Position numbers and translations under genes: made by a program
Shown here: piece by piece, positions 1-8,827 of the stretch
Position numbering within the stretch: position 1 is the first letter of the stretch
How the letters are laid out: each line of letters starts with the position of its first letter
The notes under the pieces: generated by a model
Databases searched by the model: none
What the model saw: the letters and a program-made list of their open reading frames with translations, nothing else
Told to the model about the DNA's origin: nothing
Assembly (NCBI RefSeq): GCF_000430785.1
Contig: NZ_KE387248.1
Location: 1-64,000, forward strand
Reading direction: 5' to 3'
DNA from: Ectobacillus panaciterrae DSM 19096
Lineage (GTDB): Bacteria > Bacillota > Bacilli > Bacillales > Bacillaceae_G
Length of the DNA: 64,000 nucleotides

Positions 1-62
1 TCAAATAAGCGCTGCAGGTTTGTCTTTGAGGTTTGGAAATAGACTCGTTTCGCTCGAATCAT
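1..62 (-). CDS. tnpB: TnpB, IS200/IS605-type RNA-guided nuclease, 5' end only
   Basis: The frame opens with ATG at 62 behind a strong ribosome site (AGGAGGTGA) and runs off the left edge. The 20 visible residues, MIRAKRVYFQTSKTNLQRLF, resemble the N-terminus of IS605 OrfB/TnpB proteins (IS1341 group). About 130 bp upstream there is a GC-rich hairpin typical of an IS605-family end, which supports the call. Only a fragment is visible, so activity cannot be judged. Confidence 0.6.
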   Translation of the reverse strand, partial: MIRAKRVYFQTSKTNLQRLF

Positions 63-188
63 AGATTCACCTCCTGTATATTCCTCATTTTACCATGAAC
101 GAAACATACGTTCTATGCATTTGCAAAATTTTTACATGCCGGACAATATAGATGGAACCTGCCTATCTCTTGTCCGAAGGCGATTCAT

Positions 189-256
189 CCCCCACTTACC
201 GTTACACACCGTTCACACGCTTGAAGTGGGGGTATTCTCGCCTAATTTATGATAAA
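189..256 (-). mobile_element. IS605-family left end with subterminal hairpin
   Basis: A hairpin with CCCCCACTT (189-197) and AAGTGGGGG (224-232) arms is followed by the conserved flank TTCTCGCCTAATTTATGATA (235-254). Read on the minus strand this precedes tnpB, as the left end of a tnpB-only element should. A nearly identical flank plus hairpin occurs alone at 52514-52571, so this is a repeated element end and not a chance palindrome. Confidence 0.6.
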
Positions 257-487
257 AGGTGGATTAAGGAGCTATTGAGTGACATAGAGTTGTTCCGTTA
301 AAGGGCCATATTCTTGAAAAAGAAGTGAAAAGAAGAGTATTGATGTGAATAGTAATTTTTAAGAAGAAATTTTGGAGAAATACTTTTGTTATAGATTTCG
401 ATTATTAGATAAGTTAAAAATGTAATAATCACTCTAGGACTAGGAGTGAAAGAGATGTCATAGCAAATCATTTCAAATAAGGGTACA
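257..487. other. Intergenic stretch, no gene seen
   Basis: AT-rich DNA between the IS605 end and a GNAT fragment. I see no supported coding frame. The segment GTTCCGTTAAAGGGCC (about 289-304) vaguely resembles ACTTCATTAAAGGGCG near 1995-2010, but the match is too short to define a repeat. Confidence 0.4.
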
Positions 488-548
488 GATTGAGCCTTGG
501 GCAGATACCGATCTTACCTTGCTGCGTCGATTGAATGAACCGTCGTAA
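488..548 (+). pseudogene. GNAT acetyltransferase N-terminal fragment
   Basis: The frame reads QIEPWADTDLTLLRRLNEPS and then stops. This matches the usual opening of GNAT acetyltransferases (an x-I-x-P-W-x-x-x-D-L-x-L-L-R-x-L-N pattern). There is no start codon in frame and no GNAT core after it. The terminator directly downstream could be the original one, which would imply loss of most of the gene. Identification rests on about 18 residues. Confidence 0.4.
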
Positions 549-590
549 TTAAGAGAGAGGAAAATCTCTCTCTTAATCTGTTTTTATTTG
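548..590 (+). terminator. Rho-independent terminator
   Basis: A perfect 12-bp stem (ATTAAGAGAGAG / CTCTCTCTTAAT, loop 560-565) is followed by a T-rich tract on the plus strand. It lies between the GNAT remnant and the 3' end of dapA and may also serve dapA on the minus strand, although the T-tract is weaker there. Confidence 0.75.
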
Positions 591-592
591 TT

Positions 593-1480
593 TCAACAGG
601 TAACGTTAATGTCACTAGTTTGCAAAGCTTTTTCAAGCGCGCTTTGCTCTTCATTGTTTAAAGGAACCAGCGGCAAGCGAACACCACCAACATGTATCCC
701 CTTTAGATTTAATGCAGCTTTTACCGGTGAAGGGCTTGGTGCAGTAAATAATGCTCTCATAATTGGGAGCAGATTGCGATGTGCAGAAGCAGCGTTTTGG
801 ACATCGCAATTTTTAAAGGAATTGATCATTTCTTGCATGTCATTGCCAATGATGTGAGAAGCAACTGAAACAACTCCTGCTCCGCCGATTGCTAATACCG
901 GTATTGTTAACCCATCATCGCCACTGTATAGCGTAAAATCACTAGGTGTTTTGCTAATGATCTCTGCCATGGCATCCAAGTCGCCGCTTGCTTCCTTAAC
1001 TGACACAACATTAGGAATCTCTGATAGACGAACAATTGTTTCGACAGAAATGTTAACTACGCTTCGTCCTGGGATATTATAAAGCATGACTGGTAAAGAA
1101 GTTGATTCGGCAATCGCTTTAAAGTGTTGGTACAATCCTTCTTGAGACGGCTTATTATAGTATGGAGCAACGAGCATGATGCCATCGACTCCTGTTTCCT
1201 CTGCAAGTTTCGTTAAGCTGATCGAAGCTTTCGTGTTATTTGAGCCAGTTCCAGCGATGACTGGAACTCTTCCGTCAGCAGACTTTACAACACATTTAAA
1301 TAATTCGATCTTCTCTTCGGTGGTTAATGTTGGAGACTCTCCAGTTGTACCAGCTACAACTAAACCATCTGTGCCATTTGCAATTAAATAATCAACTAAC
1401 GTTTTCGTCGCGTTAAAATCAATTTCACCATTATGATCAAACGGGGTAACCATTGCTGTTAATACTTGGCCAAAATTCAT
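593..1480 (-). CDS. dapA: 4-hydroxy-tetrahydrodipicolinate synthase
   Basis: Condenses pyruvate with aspartate semialdehyde, the first committed step to diaminopimelate, lysine and spore dipicolinate; cytoplasmic. At 295 residues it has normal family length. The AGTTGE motif (T45, T46), Y134 in VMLYNIPGR, R139 and the Schiff-base lysine K162 in VSVKEASGD are all present. It is monocistronic, without the asd/dapG neighbours often found in Bacillus. A lysine riboswitch with terminator precedes it, so expression should fall when lysine is abundant. Bacillus genomes often carry a second dapA in the dap operon, and this may be an extra copy dedicated to lysine. The start is supported by AAAGGGTG upstream. 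Confidence 0.95.
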   Translation of the reverse strand: MNFGQVLTAMVTPFDHNGEIDFNATKTLVDYLIANGTDGLVVAGTTGESPTLTTEEKIELFKCVVKSADGRVPVIAGTGSNNTKASISLTKLAEETGVDGIMLVAPYYNKPSQEGLYQHFKAIAESTSLPVMLYNIPGRSVVNISVETIVRLSEIPNVVSVKEASGDLDAMAEIISKTPSDFTLYSGDDGLTIPVLAIGGAGVVSVASHIIGNDMQEMINSFKNCDVQNAASAHRNLLPIMRALFTAPSPSPVKAALNLKGIHVGGVRLPLVPLNNEEQSALEKALQTSDINVTC

Positions 1481-1540
1481 AACTACACACCCTTTATAAA
1501 TTTTTTTTAATTAGAGGGGTTAGGGCCATTCACAAGGAAC

Positions 1541-1573
1541 GAAAAAAAGCAACAACGAGGGATTCGCTGCTGC
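1541..1573 (-). terminator. Riboswitch expression-platform terminator
   Basis: Ten-base-pair stem with G-U pairs, GGGAT-type loop (1559-1563) and seven Ts on the minus strand, placed between the lysine aptamer and dapA. It is the attenuator expected for transcriptional control. Confidence 0.8.
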
Positions 1574-1786
1574 AGTAGAAACAATATTTATCAAAAATAG
1601 TTCCCGTGCGTAAGATAGCCCTCCATATAGTTTCCCATATGACAGTTCTGTATTTATTCAACAGCAGAACCAGCTTCAAGAACATGAGATTCTTTCCGCT
1701 TCGGCAAATACCCCTTTCCACAATTGTCATTGGATCTCATTCTCCTCAGATTGTGTACTCATGATCTTTGCACCTCTATCCTCACT
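1541..1786 (-). ncRNA. Lysine riboswitch (L-box) controlling dapA
   Basis: The minus strand carries the L-box landmarks in order. These are GGATAGAGGTGC (P1 5' side, about 1770-1781), AAGGGGTATTTGCCGAAG (1699-1716), CTGGTTCTGCTG and GAACTGTCATATGG, then GGAGGGCTATCTTACGC closing P1 near 1610-1624. An intrinsic terminator follows: GCAGCAGCGA (1564-1573) pairs with TCGTTGTTGC (1549-1558) and runs into a T-tract (1541-1548). Lysine binding should favour termination before dapA. Spurious short frames through this region are not genes. Confidence 0.93.
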
Positions 1787-1921
1787 TCAAAAAGTATTGA
1801 AATAAGAAAATATTTAATTGAATTTAATATAGCAGGAAATTCCTTCCCATGCAAGGATCATTTAAATATATTTTTTCAGAATGCTTGAATAAACAATAAT
1901 CGTTTATAATAAAGTCTGATC

Positions 1922-1958
1922 AAAATCCTGTATTAATATAAACAGGATTTTTCTTTTT
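1922..1958 (+). terminator. Orphan terminator hairpin
   Basis: AAAATCCTGT and AACAGGATTTTT arms flank an AT loop, followed by TCTTTTTT on the plus strand. No intact plus-strand gene lies upstream, so it probably outlived the gene it served. Confidence 0.55.
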
Positions 1959-2136
1959 TGCTCTTGTTGATTTTGGCAAACCCATGTCATGTTACTTCAT
2001 TAAAGGGCGTGATTGTGGAGCAACACAGGTAGAAAATCATCAAACTTTTTTATAAAACCAAAACATAAATCTGCTGGATAAGGTACCAAGGGGCTCAGTC
2101 TTAGCGCACAAAATCAGCAAAATGATGGCGCTACCC

Positions 2137-2228
2137 CATGCCTATCAAGTTAAAGTTTTATAGTACCCCCAAAACGAAAATTCTGTGATTGCTATGAAGT
2201 ATTTGTTTTTGTCAGCTTGATGGCAATG
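2137..2228. mobile_element. IS4/IS231-like terminal repeat remnant
   Basis: CATGCCTATCAAGTTAAAG (2137-2155) is close to the IS231-type terminal repeat as I recall it (CATGCCCATCAACTTAAGAA). A second, inverted and more decayed match, CAGCTTGATGGCAATG, lies at 2213-2228. Only about 60 bp separate them and no transposase frame is present. I read this as a scar of an internally deleted element. The IS assignment is from memory and needs a database check. Confidence 0.35.
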
Positions 2229-2255
2229 AGGCGGTACCCTTAGTTAAAAAAATAC

Positions 2256-2288
2256 AAAAAGAGCCATATTTAACTTGGCTCTTTTTGC
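2256..2288. terminator. Bidirectional terminator
   Basis: AAAAAGAGCCA / TGGCTCTTTTT stem. It works in both directions and sits downstream of the XRE-cupin gene at 2396-2950 on the minus strand. Confidence 0.7.
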
Positions 2289-2395
2289 ATGTAAAGGTAT
2301 TTTGTGTAAAATGTCGATTCAAATTCATAATAATTCAGGTGAAAAGATAATTTCAAGCGACAAAATGTCTATTTATAAGCATTTTTGAGCGTTTA

Positions 2396-2950
2396 TCATT
2401 CTGGATCTGGGTAGTACATCAGTAGGAAAAAACTTGTTAATTTTTTTGAAGAATTTATATATTTATGTGTTATCGTTCCTGTAAATTGCAGGGCATCTCC
2501 TGAAACCAGTTCATGTTTCTCCCCTTCAAGCTCAACTATTAGTTCACCCTCTTTTATTAATATATACTCTTCTCCTAAGTGTGTTTTTGAGTCATGTATA
2601 CATCCTGGTTCAAGGTTTATTATGTAAATTTCAAACCTTTTTTCTGGGTCATAAGGGAAAAAAGGATAGACAATATACTTTCCTTCATTATCTGTAAGAG
2701 TCTCTAATTGTTCGATGCTTATTTTCTTTACTTGTGGCTTTTCTTCTTTCAGAAATATAGAAAAAGATACCTGAAAACCATTGGCAATTTTCCAAAGAGT
2801 AGTAACAGTTGGGCTGGATTTCCCTTTTTCTATTTGTGCCAGCATAGCTTTACTAACCCCTGTTAATTCAGAAACTTGATCAAGGGTGAGATTCCTACTT
2901 TTTCTGATTTTGGCAAGGTTCTCCGAAATAATAGCTTGTATAGTATCCAT
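2396..2950 (-). CDS. XRE-family regulator with cupin sensor domain
   Basis: A 184-residue transcription factor. An N-terminal helix-turn-helix (about residues 9-65, including TLDQVSELTGVSKAMLAQIE) is followed by a C-terminal cupin fold (about 110-180, with H-x-GEEYILIKEGEL and GDALQF). Such XRE-cupin proteins usually sense a small molecule and control a neighbouring exporter or catabolic gene. Here the divergent neighbour is a broken azlCD exporter, so its local target is gone. It is a paralogue of the protein at 9096-9650, which has identical length and architecture and also sits beside a dead amino-acid exporter. Effector unknown. Confidence 0.9.
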   Translation of the reverse strand: MDTIQAIISENLAKIRKSRNLTLDQVSELTGVSKAMLAQIEKGKSSPTVTTLWKIANGFQVSFSIFLKEEKPQVKKISIEQLETLTDNEGKYIVYPFFPYDPEKRFEIYIINLEPGCIHDSKTHLGEEYILIKEGELIVELEGEKHELVSGDALQFTGTITHKYINSSKKLTSFFLLMYYPDPE

Positions 2951-2998
2951 AATGACTCTCCCTCAAATACAAGTAGTATTGCTTATATGATAACATAC

Positions 2999-3015
2999 TG
3001 TTGCCTGTTTCAACA
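2999..3015. promoter_or_regulatory. Candidate operator between XRE regulator and azlCD
   Basis: TGTTG-N7-CAACA inverted repeat in the divergent intergenic region. On the minus strand it overlaps a plausible -35 (TTGAAA) that is 17 bp from TCATAT, a promoter for the XRE gene. Autoregulation is inferred; the arms are only 5 bp. Confidence 0.35.
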
Positions 3016-3072
3016 AATTACTGTACGCTATAACAAACATACGTGTAATATATAAAAAAAAGAGGGGGTATA

Positions 3073-3553
3073 GTGATTACAGAAAAAGCGATAGGTAGCG
3101 TAAAAGAGCTGAGCCCGACGTTCGTACAAGGAATGAAAGATTGTATACCGACTTTGTTAGGATACATTAGTATAGGTTTGGCAGCTGGAATAGTAGGTGT
3201 ATCTTCTCATCTGAGCATAATAGAAGTTGCTTTATTATCAACGCTGGTTTATGCCGGATCAGCTCAATTTATCATATGCGCTTTGTTAGCGGTTAATAGT
3301 TCCATTTCTAGTGGTTCGGAATATGACTCTACCAGAACCAATATTAAAGTGACTGTCTTACGTACCTGTTTGCATTCTTACAGCTCTTGTAGTAGAGAGC
3401 TTCATTATTCAAACTAATCATTCATTAAAAATAAACTGGTCAGTTATTATCGTGATAATACCTACTCTTTTGGTTGCTATGCGAACAAAAAGTTTATCAA
3501 TTACTGTTATTAGTGGTGTCGTTTTAATGGCTGTCTTACGATTTTTTATTTAA
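3073..3553 (+). pseudogene. azlC-azlD exporter fused by deletion
   Basis: A GTG start behind AGAGGGGG opens an AzlC-like N-terminus (VQGMKDCIPTLLGYISIGLA... STLVYAGSAQFIICALL, about 80 residues). Homology then ceases. In another frame, from about 3362, the C-terminal half of AzlD appears (YVPVCILTALVVESF ... MAVLRFFI, stop at 3551-3553). AzlCD exports branched-chain amino acids and related compounds. The C-terminal part of AzlC and the start of AzlD have been deleted and the frames no longer match, so no working transporter can be made. Confidence 0.8.
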
Positions 3554-3792
3554 TAACAAACCACGCTGGTATATTTAAAATTTTAAGATGAGTTCTAACC
3601 ATGAGTATATTAAGTTTAAGAAGTTAGTTATTTAGTGATTGTAGGATTTAAAAAGACAAGAAGAACGAATGTAGTCATGTAACTTCCTCTTTCTCATGTT
3701 ATATAAACCTCACATGAATAGGATATGCAACCAATCTTCCTCTTTTCAAATGAGCCTAATATAGTAAAATTAGGAAAAACAGGAGGTTGTCT

Positions 3793-3966
3793 ATTATTAT
3801 TTATTATGAAGTAGTTTGTATAAGTTGTAGAAAAATATTTAGAGTATACGAAGGGACACAGAAATATAAGCAGTTTAAAGAAAATAGGAAGGGGAAATAT
3901 ACCTGTGAACAATGTAGTCATGATATACGGCTAGAAGCTATAAAAAATTTCTTCAACAAATACTAA
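3793..3966 (+). CDS. Small zinc-ribbon protein (DUF2197/YlaI-like)
   Basis: A frame of about 57 residues containing VCISCRKIF and YTCEQCSHDI, two CxxC knuckles about 30 residues apart, and a lysine-rich linker. It recalls the small DUF2197 zinc-ribbon proteins of Bacillus, of unknown function. There is no ATG. A perfect AGGAGG (3781-3786) lies six bases ahead of ATT at 3793, and a TTG (3787) abuts it. Either a rare ATT start is used or the start codon has been lost by mutation. Lack of disruption elsewhere favours a recently or barely functional gene. Confidence 0.5.
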   Translation: MIIYYEVVCISCRKIFRVYEGTQKYKQFKENRKGKYTCEQCSHDIRLEAIKNFFNKY

Positions 3967-4014
3967 ATATCTTTCCTAGAGGAACTTCCGATAACACTGA
4001 TTATGTGAACAAAG

Positions 4015-4048
4015 AATCCCTTCAGAATAAGCTCTAAAGGGATTTTTT
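4015..4048 (+). terminator. Terminator after zinc-ribbon gene
   Basis: AATCCCTT / AAGGGATT stem with a TTTTTT tail on the plus strand, about 50 bp beyond the zinc-ribbon stop codon. Confidence 0.6.
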
Positions 4049-4165
4049 ATAGGCCTATAGATACATTGAATTCCGATAAATTGCGTTATGTTAACATGAC
4101 ATGTACATACAAAGTATTGATCTAGAATGGTTACTCTAATAATTTCGTTATATCTTCAAAAAATG

Positions 4166-4179
4166 TTTGCACCAGAACC
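4166..4179 (-). mobile_element. IS6-family terminal repeat, solo (copy 1)
   Basis: TTTGCACCAGAACC, the reverse of GGTTCTGGTGCAAA, an IS6/IS240-type end. It starts one base after the stop codon of the permease gene at 4181. No transposase is present. Confidence 0.6.
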
Positions 4180-4180
4180 A

Positions 4181-5572
4181 CTATAGGTTAATCACTTCAT
4201 CATCTGTCTGAGCATGTACTGGTACACGCTTGTCTATTCCGAAGGCGTAATAACTAATTACAACAATACCTAGAAAACCAATTCCTACAATAAGCGACAT
4301 ACGTGTGTCATCATTAAACCACATACCGATTAATACCATAATTAAGAAAGCAATCGTCAAGTAGTTTGTAACAGGTGCAAAAGGCATTTTGAATGGATGA
4401 TTGTCCATTTCAGCTCTTTTTATTTTTCTGAATTGAATTTGACTAATCAGAATGACAAACCACGGAATCATACCAGGAAGTACACTCGCACTGTATACAT
4501 GTACAAATAAATTTTCTGGTGCAACATAACTTAAAACAACGCCAATTGCTAACCCAACTAGCACACCGAACGTACCGAATAAAGGGACACCACTATGAGA
4601 TACTTTCGCAAAGAATTTTGGCGCTTGTCCATTCATTCCTAATGTATAAAGCATACGTCCTGCACTGTAAATACCACTATTGCAGCCAGACATTGCAGCT
4701 GTGATTACGACAAAATTAATAATTCCAGCCGCTGCTGTAATACCAACTTTCGCAAAAGTTGCAACAAATGGGCTACCAATTGAATTTAGTTGATCCCAAG
4801 GGTAAACGGTTACAATAATAAAAATCGCACCAATATAGAAGATTAAAATACGCCAAATGGTACTTTGAATCGCTTTAGTTAACGTTTTTTGCGGATCTTT
4901 TGCTTCACCAGCTGTAATCCCAATTAGTTCTACACCTTGATAAGCCGCAACAACTAGTGATAGAGCAAAGAAGAACCCTTTCCAACCGCCTGTAAATAAA
5001 CCACCATGTTCCCAAAGATTTGATAATCCTATTGCTTCTCCTCCGTTACCAATTCCAAAGAAAATAAGTCCAAATCCTGCAACAATCATTAATATAATTG
5101 TTACGATTTTAGTCAGTGCAAACCAAAATTCAATTTCACCAAAGGATTTAACAGAAATTAAGTTCGCTGCTCCAAGAATCACCATTGCGATGAAACCTGG
5201 AATCCAAGCAGGAAGATCAGGGAACCAATAATGCATGTACGTCCCAACTGCAATAATTTCTGCCATCCCAACAATAACCCACTGGAACCAGTTACTCCAT
5301 GCAGTCATATACCCTGCTAATGGATGAATATACTTATAACCAAATGTTGCAAATGAACCTGTACTTGGCTCTAAATACAACATTTCCCCCATTGCACGCA
5401 TAATGAAAAATATAAAAATCCCTGAGATTGCATAAGCTAACATTACAGACGGACCTGTCCATTGAATCGTGCTGGCTGAACCCATAAATAAACCAACACC
5501 AATTGTACCGCCCAAAGCAATCATCTGAATATGACGACCTTTCAAGTCCCTATTCAAATCTTTGTTTGCCAT
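4181..5572 (-). CDS. Amino-acid permease, APC superfamily
   Basis: About 463 residues with twelve predicted membrane spans. The N-terminal signature [20 protein letters not shown] and the later [17 protein letters not shown] and [13 protein letters not shown] motifs mark the AAT/APC amino-acid:proton symporters (AapA/AlaP/YtnA group). Substrate cannot be fixed from sequence; alanine or aromatic amino acids are typical. I start at the internal ATG (5572) because GGAGGAGG lies 7-8 bases upstream; the frame is open 15 codons further. The stop directly abuts an IS6-family end, so the last few residues may differ from the ancestral C-terminus. Confidence 0.88.
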   Translation of the reverse strand: MANKDLNRDLKGRHIQMIALGGTIGVGLFMGSASTIQWTGPSVMLAYAISGIFIFFIMRAMGEMLYLEPSTGSFATFGYKYIHPLAGYMTAWSNWFQWVIVGMAEIIAVGTYMHYWFPDLPAWIPGFIAMVILGAANLISVKSFGEIEFWFALTKIVTIILMIVAGFGLIFFGIGNGGEAIGLSNLWEHGGLFTGGWKGFFFALSLVVAAYQGVELIGITAGEAKDPQKTLTKAIQSTIWRILIFYIGAIFIIVTVYPWDQLNSIGSPFVATFAKVGITAAAGIINFVVITAAMSGCNSGIYSAGRMLYTLGMNGQAPKFFAKVSHSGVPLFGTFGVLVGLAIGVVLSYVAPENLFVHVYSASVLPGMIPWFVILISQIQFRKIKRAEMDNHPFKMPFAPVTNYLTIAFLIMVLIGMWFNDDTRMSLIVGIGFLGIVVISYYAFGIDKRVPVHAQTDDEVINL

Positions 5573-5834
5573 TCTATTTCCTCCTCCTACACTACTAATA
5601 GTCGAGATTTGATGCAAGATACTAATACACTCTCTATTTAGTATTGAAATGATAAAGCAGGCGTCACTTTTTTTAATCTATCTTAAAGCGGCCTCATAAA
5701 ATCATTCTTCACTTCTAATTTAAGGATTCCTAACAGTTAGAAAGATTCTTATAAATTTTCACGTTATTCCAGATTGCGAATTTCAAGTTAATTCAGCATC
5801 CAGTATCTTATAAGCTTAGAAGCATGGCTTTATA
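5573..5834. other. Permease upstream region
   Basis: AT-rich spacer between the permease and the symporter fragment. I see no T-box, riboswitch or further coding sequence in it. Confidence 0.4.
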
Positions 5835-6110
5835 CTAAGCAATCTCTCCAATCCCCGGTGCAATAAATTCGATAATGATTAAAGGAATGGCAAAGCCAAG
5901 GAAGTTACCGGAAATTCCGTTAAACGTTGCTAGCATTCGAACCGTCCATTCCGGTGTTGTGCTCCCAATTACAACACCAAGAATAATTGCAATAATGATA
6001 CGAGGTAAAAGCCCAATTTTTTCATAAATCCTCTTTATATCGACCCGTTGTTTAATTTTATACGCCAATAGGAAGCGCTTACTTTTTAGTGGTTGTAAAA
6101 GGTACATCAC
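5835..6110 (-). pseudogene. Dicarboxylate/amino-acid:cation symporter, N-terminal fragment
   Basis: Residues from IYEKIGLLPRIIIAIILGVV to GNFLGFAIPLIIIEFIAPGIGEIA match the first two membrane segments of the DAACS (GltP/DctA/SstT-like) family, which normally has 400-450 residues. A stop follows GEIA and nothing further is recognisable. The likely original start (KRIYEK) is preceded by ATA instead of ATG, so the leading 25 residues of the open frame are probably not native. Truncated and non-functional. Confidence 0.75.
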
Positions 6111-6150
6111 TTAACGTTAAAAAACCTCAAAATTTCTGAATAAAGTAACT

Positions 6151-6183
6151 CGAATAAAAGAGTGTTACAACTCTGTTTATTCG
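6151..6183. terminator. Hairpin between two gene fragments
   Basis: CGAATAAA...TTTATTCG arms with an inner AGAGT/ACTCT pair form a strong hairpin. It has no long T-tract and may be a terminator of the tdh fragment on the minus strand. Confidence 0.4.
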
Positions 6184-6197
6184 GCTAGCAGGTTTAT

Positions 6198-6346
6198 TTA
6201 TGAGGTAACTAAAAGTGACGTTAATCTCAGCTTTATCAACATATCCTTCGTCATTTTCTCCAAATCATATTCCGCCTTAAATCCCCACTCTTCCTTTGCA
6301 CAAGTTGAATCTATTATATTGGGCCAACTGTCGGCAATAGATTGTC
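6198..6346 (-). pseudogene. Second tdh-like gene, 3' fragment
   Basis: Reads [20 protein letters not shown]... then [21 protein letters not shown], matching the last 45 or so residues of the intact SDR-type threonine dehydrogenase at 6596-7585 but with many substitutions. It is thus an old paralogue or orthologue remnant and not a fresh duplication. Its upstream edge is cut exactly by an IS6-type end at 6347. Confidence 0.75.
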
Positions 6347-6528
6347 GGTTCTGGTGCAAACCTCGAATGCTGTCAAAATATATACAAAAATATAAGTGTA
6401 GTTCCAAACGTTTAAGTATATTGAAACATGAAAATTCGGAAAATTATACAGGGTTCTGAATAAATGTTTCATTTGACAGAGTAATATTCAGATTACATTA
6501 ATTGTCCAATTCTTTTTGCACCAGAACC
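6347..6528. mobile_element. 182-bp IS6-derived element, internally deleted (copies 2 and 3 of the end)
   Basis: GGTTCTGGTGCAAA (6347-6360) and TTTTTGCACCAGAACC (6513-6528) are inverted ends of IS6/IS240 type. They enclose about 150 bp of AT-rich DNA with no transposase frame. It may be a deletion derivative or a non-autonomous relative. Flanking octamers differ, so no target duplication survives. Confidence 0.5.
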
Positions 6529-6580
6529 CTAATATCAGTACGTCCAAGTTTGGGAGATTACTTGCAGATATTTTGAAGTC

Positions 6581-6594
6581 TTTGCACTAGAACC
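6581..6594 (-). mobile_element. IS6-family terminal repeat, solo (copy 4)
   Basis: TTTGCACTAGAACC, one mismatch from the other ends, lying one base beyond the stop codon of tdh. The unusual last 15 codons of tdh may have been acquired when an element inserted here. Confidence 0.5.
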
Positions 6595-6595
6595 C

Positions 6596-7585
6596 TTATG
6601 AGCCCACTATTGCGTAATTTGATTCCAGTGCTACACAGGCCCCTAGTTTTACTCTTAACTTTGCCAACATATCTTCTGTCATTTTGTCCAAATCATACTC
6701 AGCTTTAAAGCCCCATTCTTCTTTCGCTGCGGAAGCGTCGATGAAGTTCGGCCAGCTGTTTGCGATTTGCTGACGAACAGGATCTACATCATATACAATA
6801 GAAAAATTAGGAATATACTTACGGATGGACGCTGCGATTTGTTCCGGCTCAAAGCTCATCGCTGTAATGTTAAATGCGTTGCGATGCTTCAGCTTGCTTG
6901 CGTCCGCTTCCATCAATGTGACGATGGCTTGAAGCGCATCCGGCATATACATCATGTCCATATACGTATCTTGTGCGATATAGGAAGTGTAAGCTCCTTT
7001 TTGAATCGCTTCATAATAAATCTCTACAGCGTAATCCGTCGTTCCGCCGCCTGGAGGCGCAACATAAGAAATCAAACCAGGAAAGCGGACGCCGCGTGTA
7101 TCGACGCCAAATTTCTGATAATAATAATCGCACAGCAACTCGCCGGCAACTTTGTTTACCCCATACATTGTTGTAGGACGCTGAATCGTATCCTGCGGTG
7201 TATTGTCCTTTGGCGTTGATGGCCCGAACGCGCCGATAGAGCTTGGCGTGAAGAATTTGCAATTGAGCTCACGCGCTGCTTCAAGTGCATTTACAAGTCC
7301 GCCCATGTTTAAATTCCAGGCAAAGGCCGGATTTTTCTCAGCTGTCGCAGAAAGCAATGCTGCCAAATGAATGATTGTATCGACTTCGTTTTCCTTTGCC
7401 ACATCATATAAACGCTTTGCATCCGTCACGTTGATAATTTCAAAAGGACCGGATTTCACTACCTCGCTGTCCGTTTCCCGAATATCGGACGCAACAACAT
7501 TAGATGCGCCATAAAGGTCGCGAAGCATCATAACAAGCTCAGAACCAATTTGACCGAGAGAGCCGGTAACAAGTATTTTTTTCAT
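6596..7585 (-). CDS. tdh: L-threonine 3-dehydrogenase, SDR type
   Basis: Oxidises L-threonine to 2-amino-3-ketobutyrate with NAD; cytoplasmic. The 329-residue protein is an extended short-chain dehydrogenase. It has the nucleotide-binding [12 protein letters not shown] at residues 6-17, the catalytic serine region [11 protein letters not shown] and the YxxxK motif in [10 protein letters not shown]. It is immediately downstream of kbl (39-bp gap, good ribosome site AAGGAGTGATATAGT), giving the two-step threonine-to-glycine pathway. The C-terminal tail after LRVKL ([15 protein letters not shown]) is atypical and ends at an IS6 end, so it is probably an insertion-derived extension. Confidence 0.9.
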   Translation of the reverse strand: MKKILVTGSLGQIGSELVMMLRDLYGASNVVASDIRETDSEVVKSGPFEIINVTDAKRLYDVAKENEVDTIIHLAALLSATAEKNPAFAWNLNMGGLVNALEAARELNCKFFTPSSIGAFGPSTPKDNTPQDTIQRPTTMYGVNKVAGELLCDYYYQKFGVDTRGVRFPGLISYVAPPGGGTTDYAVEIYYEAIQKGAYTSYIAQDTYMDMMYMPDALQAIVTLMEADASKLKHRNAFNITAMSFEPEQIAASIRKYIPNFSIVYDVDPVRQQIANSWPNFIDASAAKEEWGFKAEYDLDKMTEDMLAKLRVKLGACVALESNYAIVGS

Positions 7586-7624
7586 ACTATATCACTCCTT
7601 ATCGCAAGTGTCTCTTATTGTTTT

Positions 7625-8812
7625 TTAGATGATTCCCATTTCTTTTCCGACTTTTTCATAGATGCGAATTGCTTCATCCAACATCTCTTTCGTATGTGCC
7701 GCAGTAGGCATGTTGCGCACGCGTCCTGTTCCTTTTGCCACAGTCGGGAACACGATGGATTTTGCATATACGCCTTCTTCGTTCAATCGTTTGCTGAATT
7801 GCTGCGTCATTACTTCATCGCCGATAATACATGGCGTAATCGGTGTCTCACTGTTGCCGATATTAAAACCAAGCTCTTTTAGACCTTGCTTTAAGTAGCG
7901 GCCATTTTCCCATAGACGGTCATGCAGCTCTGTGCTTTCCATGATAATGTCAATGGATTGCATACATGCAGCCACATCTGCAGGTGTCAAGGAAGTGGAG
8001 AACAGGAACGGACGGGAACGAACTTTTAACCAGTCAATTAAATTTTGTTTACCCGCAACGTAGCCGCCGACAACACCAATCGCTTTAGAAAGCGTGCCTA
8101 TTTGGAAATCCACTTTGTCAGAAAGGCCGAAATGCTTTACCGTACCTGCGCCTTTTCCGAGTACGCCGGAACCGTGCGCATCGTCTACATATGTGATTAA
8201 GTCAAATTCTTCAGCAATCTCAACAATTTCCGGCAATTTCGCGATATCGCCGTCCATAGAGAATACGCCGTCCGTAATTACCATTACTTTTCCATATTGA
8301 CCTTGTGTCGCTTCCTTCGCTTTTTGGCGCAAGTCTTCCATATCAGAGTGCTTATACACGATAATTTTCGCTCTGGATAAACGGCTGCCGTCAATGATAG
8401 ACGCATGGTTCAATTCATCGGAAAGAATGGCATCATTTTTGTCCATGACAGCTGAAATGGCTGCCATATTGCAATTGAAACCGGACTGATAAGCGATTGC
8501 TGCTTCTGTATGTTTGAACTGGGCAATTTTTTCCTCCAATTTAACGTGTAAGTCCATCGTACCGTTAATTGTTCGTACTGCGCCGGCACCTACTCCATAC
8601 ATTGCAAGCGCTTTCTTTGCAGATGCTTTTAAACGCTCATCTGTCGCCAATCCAAGATAGTTGTTAGAAGATAAGTTGATGTATTCTTTTCCAGTGATTT
8701 TAATGATTGGTCCATTCGGACTTTCCAGCGGATCAATAACGTTATACATTCCTTTTGTTTTTAGATCTTCAAGGTTTTCCATAAGAAATTGTTCAAGTGT
8801 TTTGCTAGACAT
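7625..8812 (-). CDS. kbl: Glycine C-acetyltransferase (2-amino-3-ketobutyrate CoA ligase)
   Basis: PLP enzyme that cleaves 2-amino-3-ketobutyrate with CoA to glycine and acetyl-CoA, removing the unstable product of Tdh. At 395 residues it has family length. Visible motifs are the [11 protein letters not shown] aspartate-histidine region, the PLP lysine in [13 protein letters not shown] and the alpha-oxoamine synthase C-terminus. First gene of the kbl-tdh operon. Its ribosome site (AGGAGG, 8821-8826) lies just after a LysE-family pseudogene, so the operon is probably driven by the promoter at 9028-9056 facing the XRE-cupin regulator. Confidence 0.95.
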   Translation of the reverse strand: MSSKTLEQFLMENLEDLKTKGMYNVIDPLESPNGPIIKITGKEYINLSSNNYLGLATDERLKASAKKALAMYGVGAGAVRTINGTMDLHVKLEEKIAQFKHTEAAIAYQSGFNCNMAAISAVMDKNDAILSDELNHASIIDGSRLSRAKIIVYKHSDMEDLRQKAKEATQGQYGKVMVITDGVFSMDGDIAKLPEIVEIAEEFDLITYVDDAHGSGVLGKGAGTVKHFGLSDKVDFQIGTLSKAIGVVGGYVAGKQNLIDWLKVRSRPFLFSTSLTPADVAACMQSIDIIMESTELHDRLWENGRYLKQGLKELGFNIGNSETPITPCIIGDEVMTQQFSKRLNEEGVYAKSIVFPTVAKGTGRVRNMPTAAHTKEMLDEAIRIYEKVGKEMGII

Positions 8813-8827
8813 AAAAGATACCTCCTG

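Noticed and set aside
1530-1730. 66-codon minus-strand open frame upstream of dapA
   Set aside because: It lies inside the lysine riboswitch; sequence conservation there is RNA structure, and no family matches.
3694-3921. 75-codon minus-strand frame
   Set aside because: It is the reverse-strand shadow of the zinc-ribbon gene, which has two CxxC motifs and a ribosome site.
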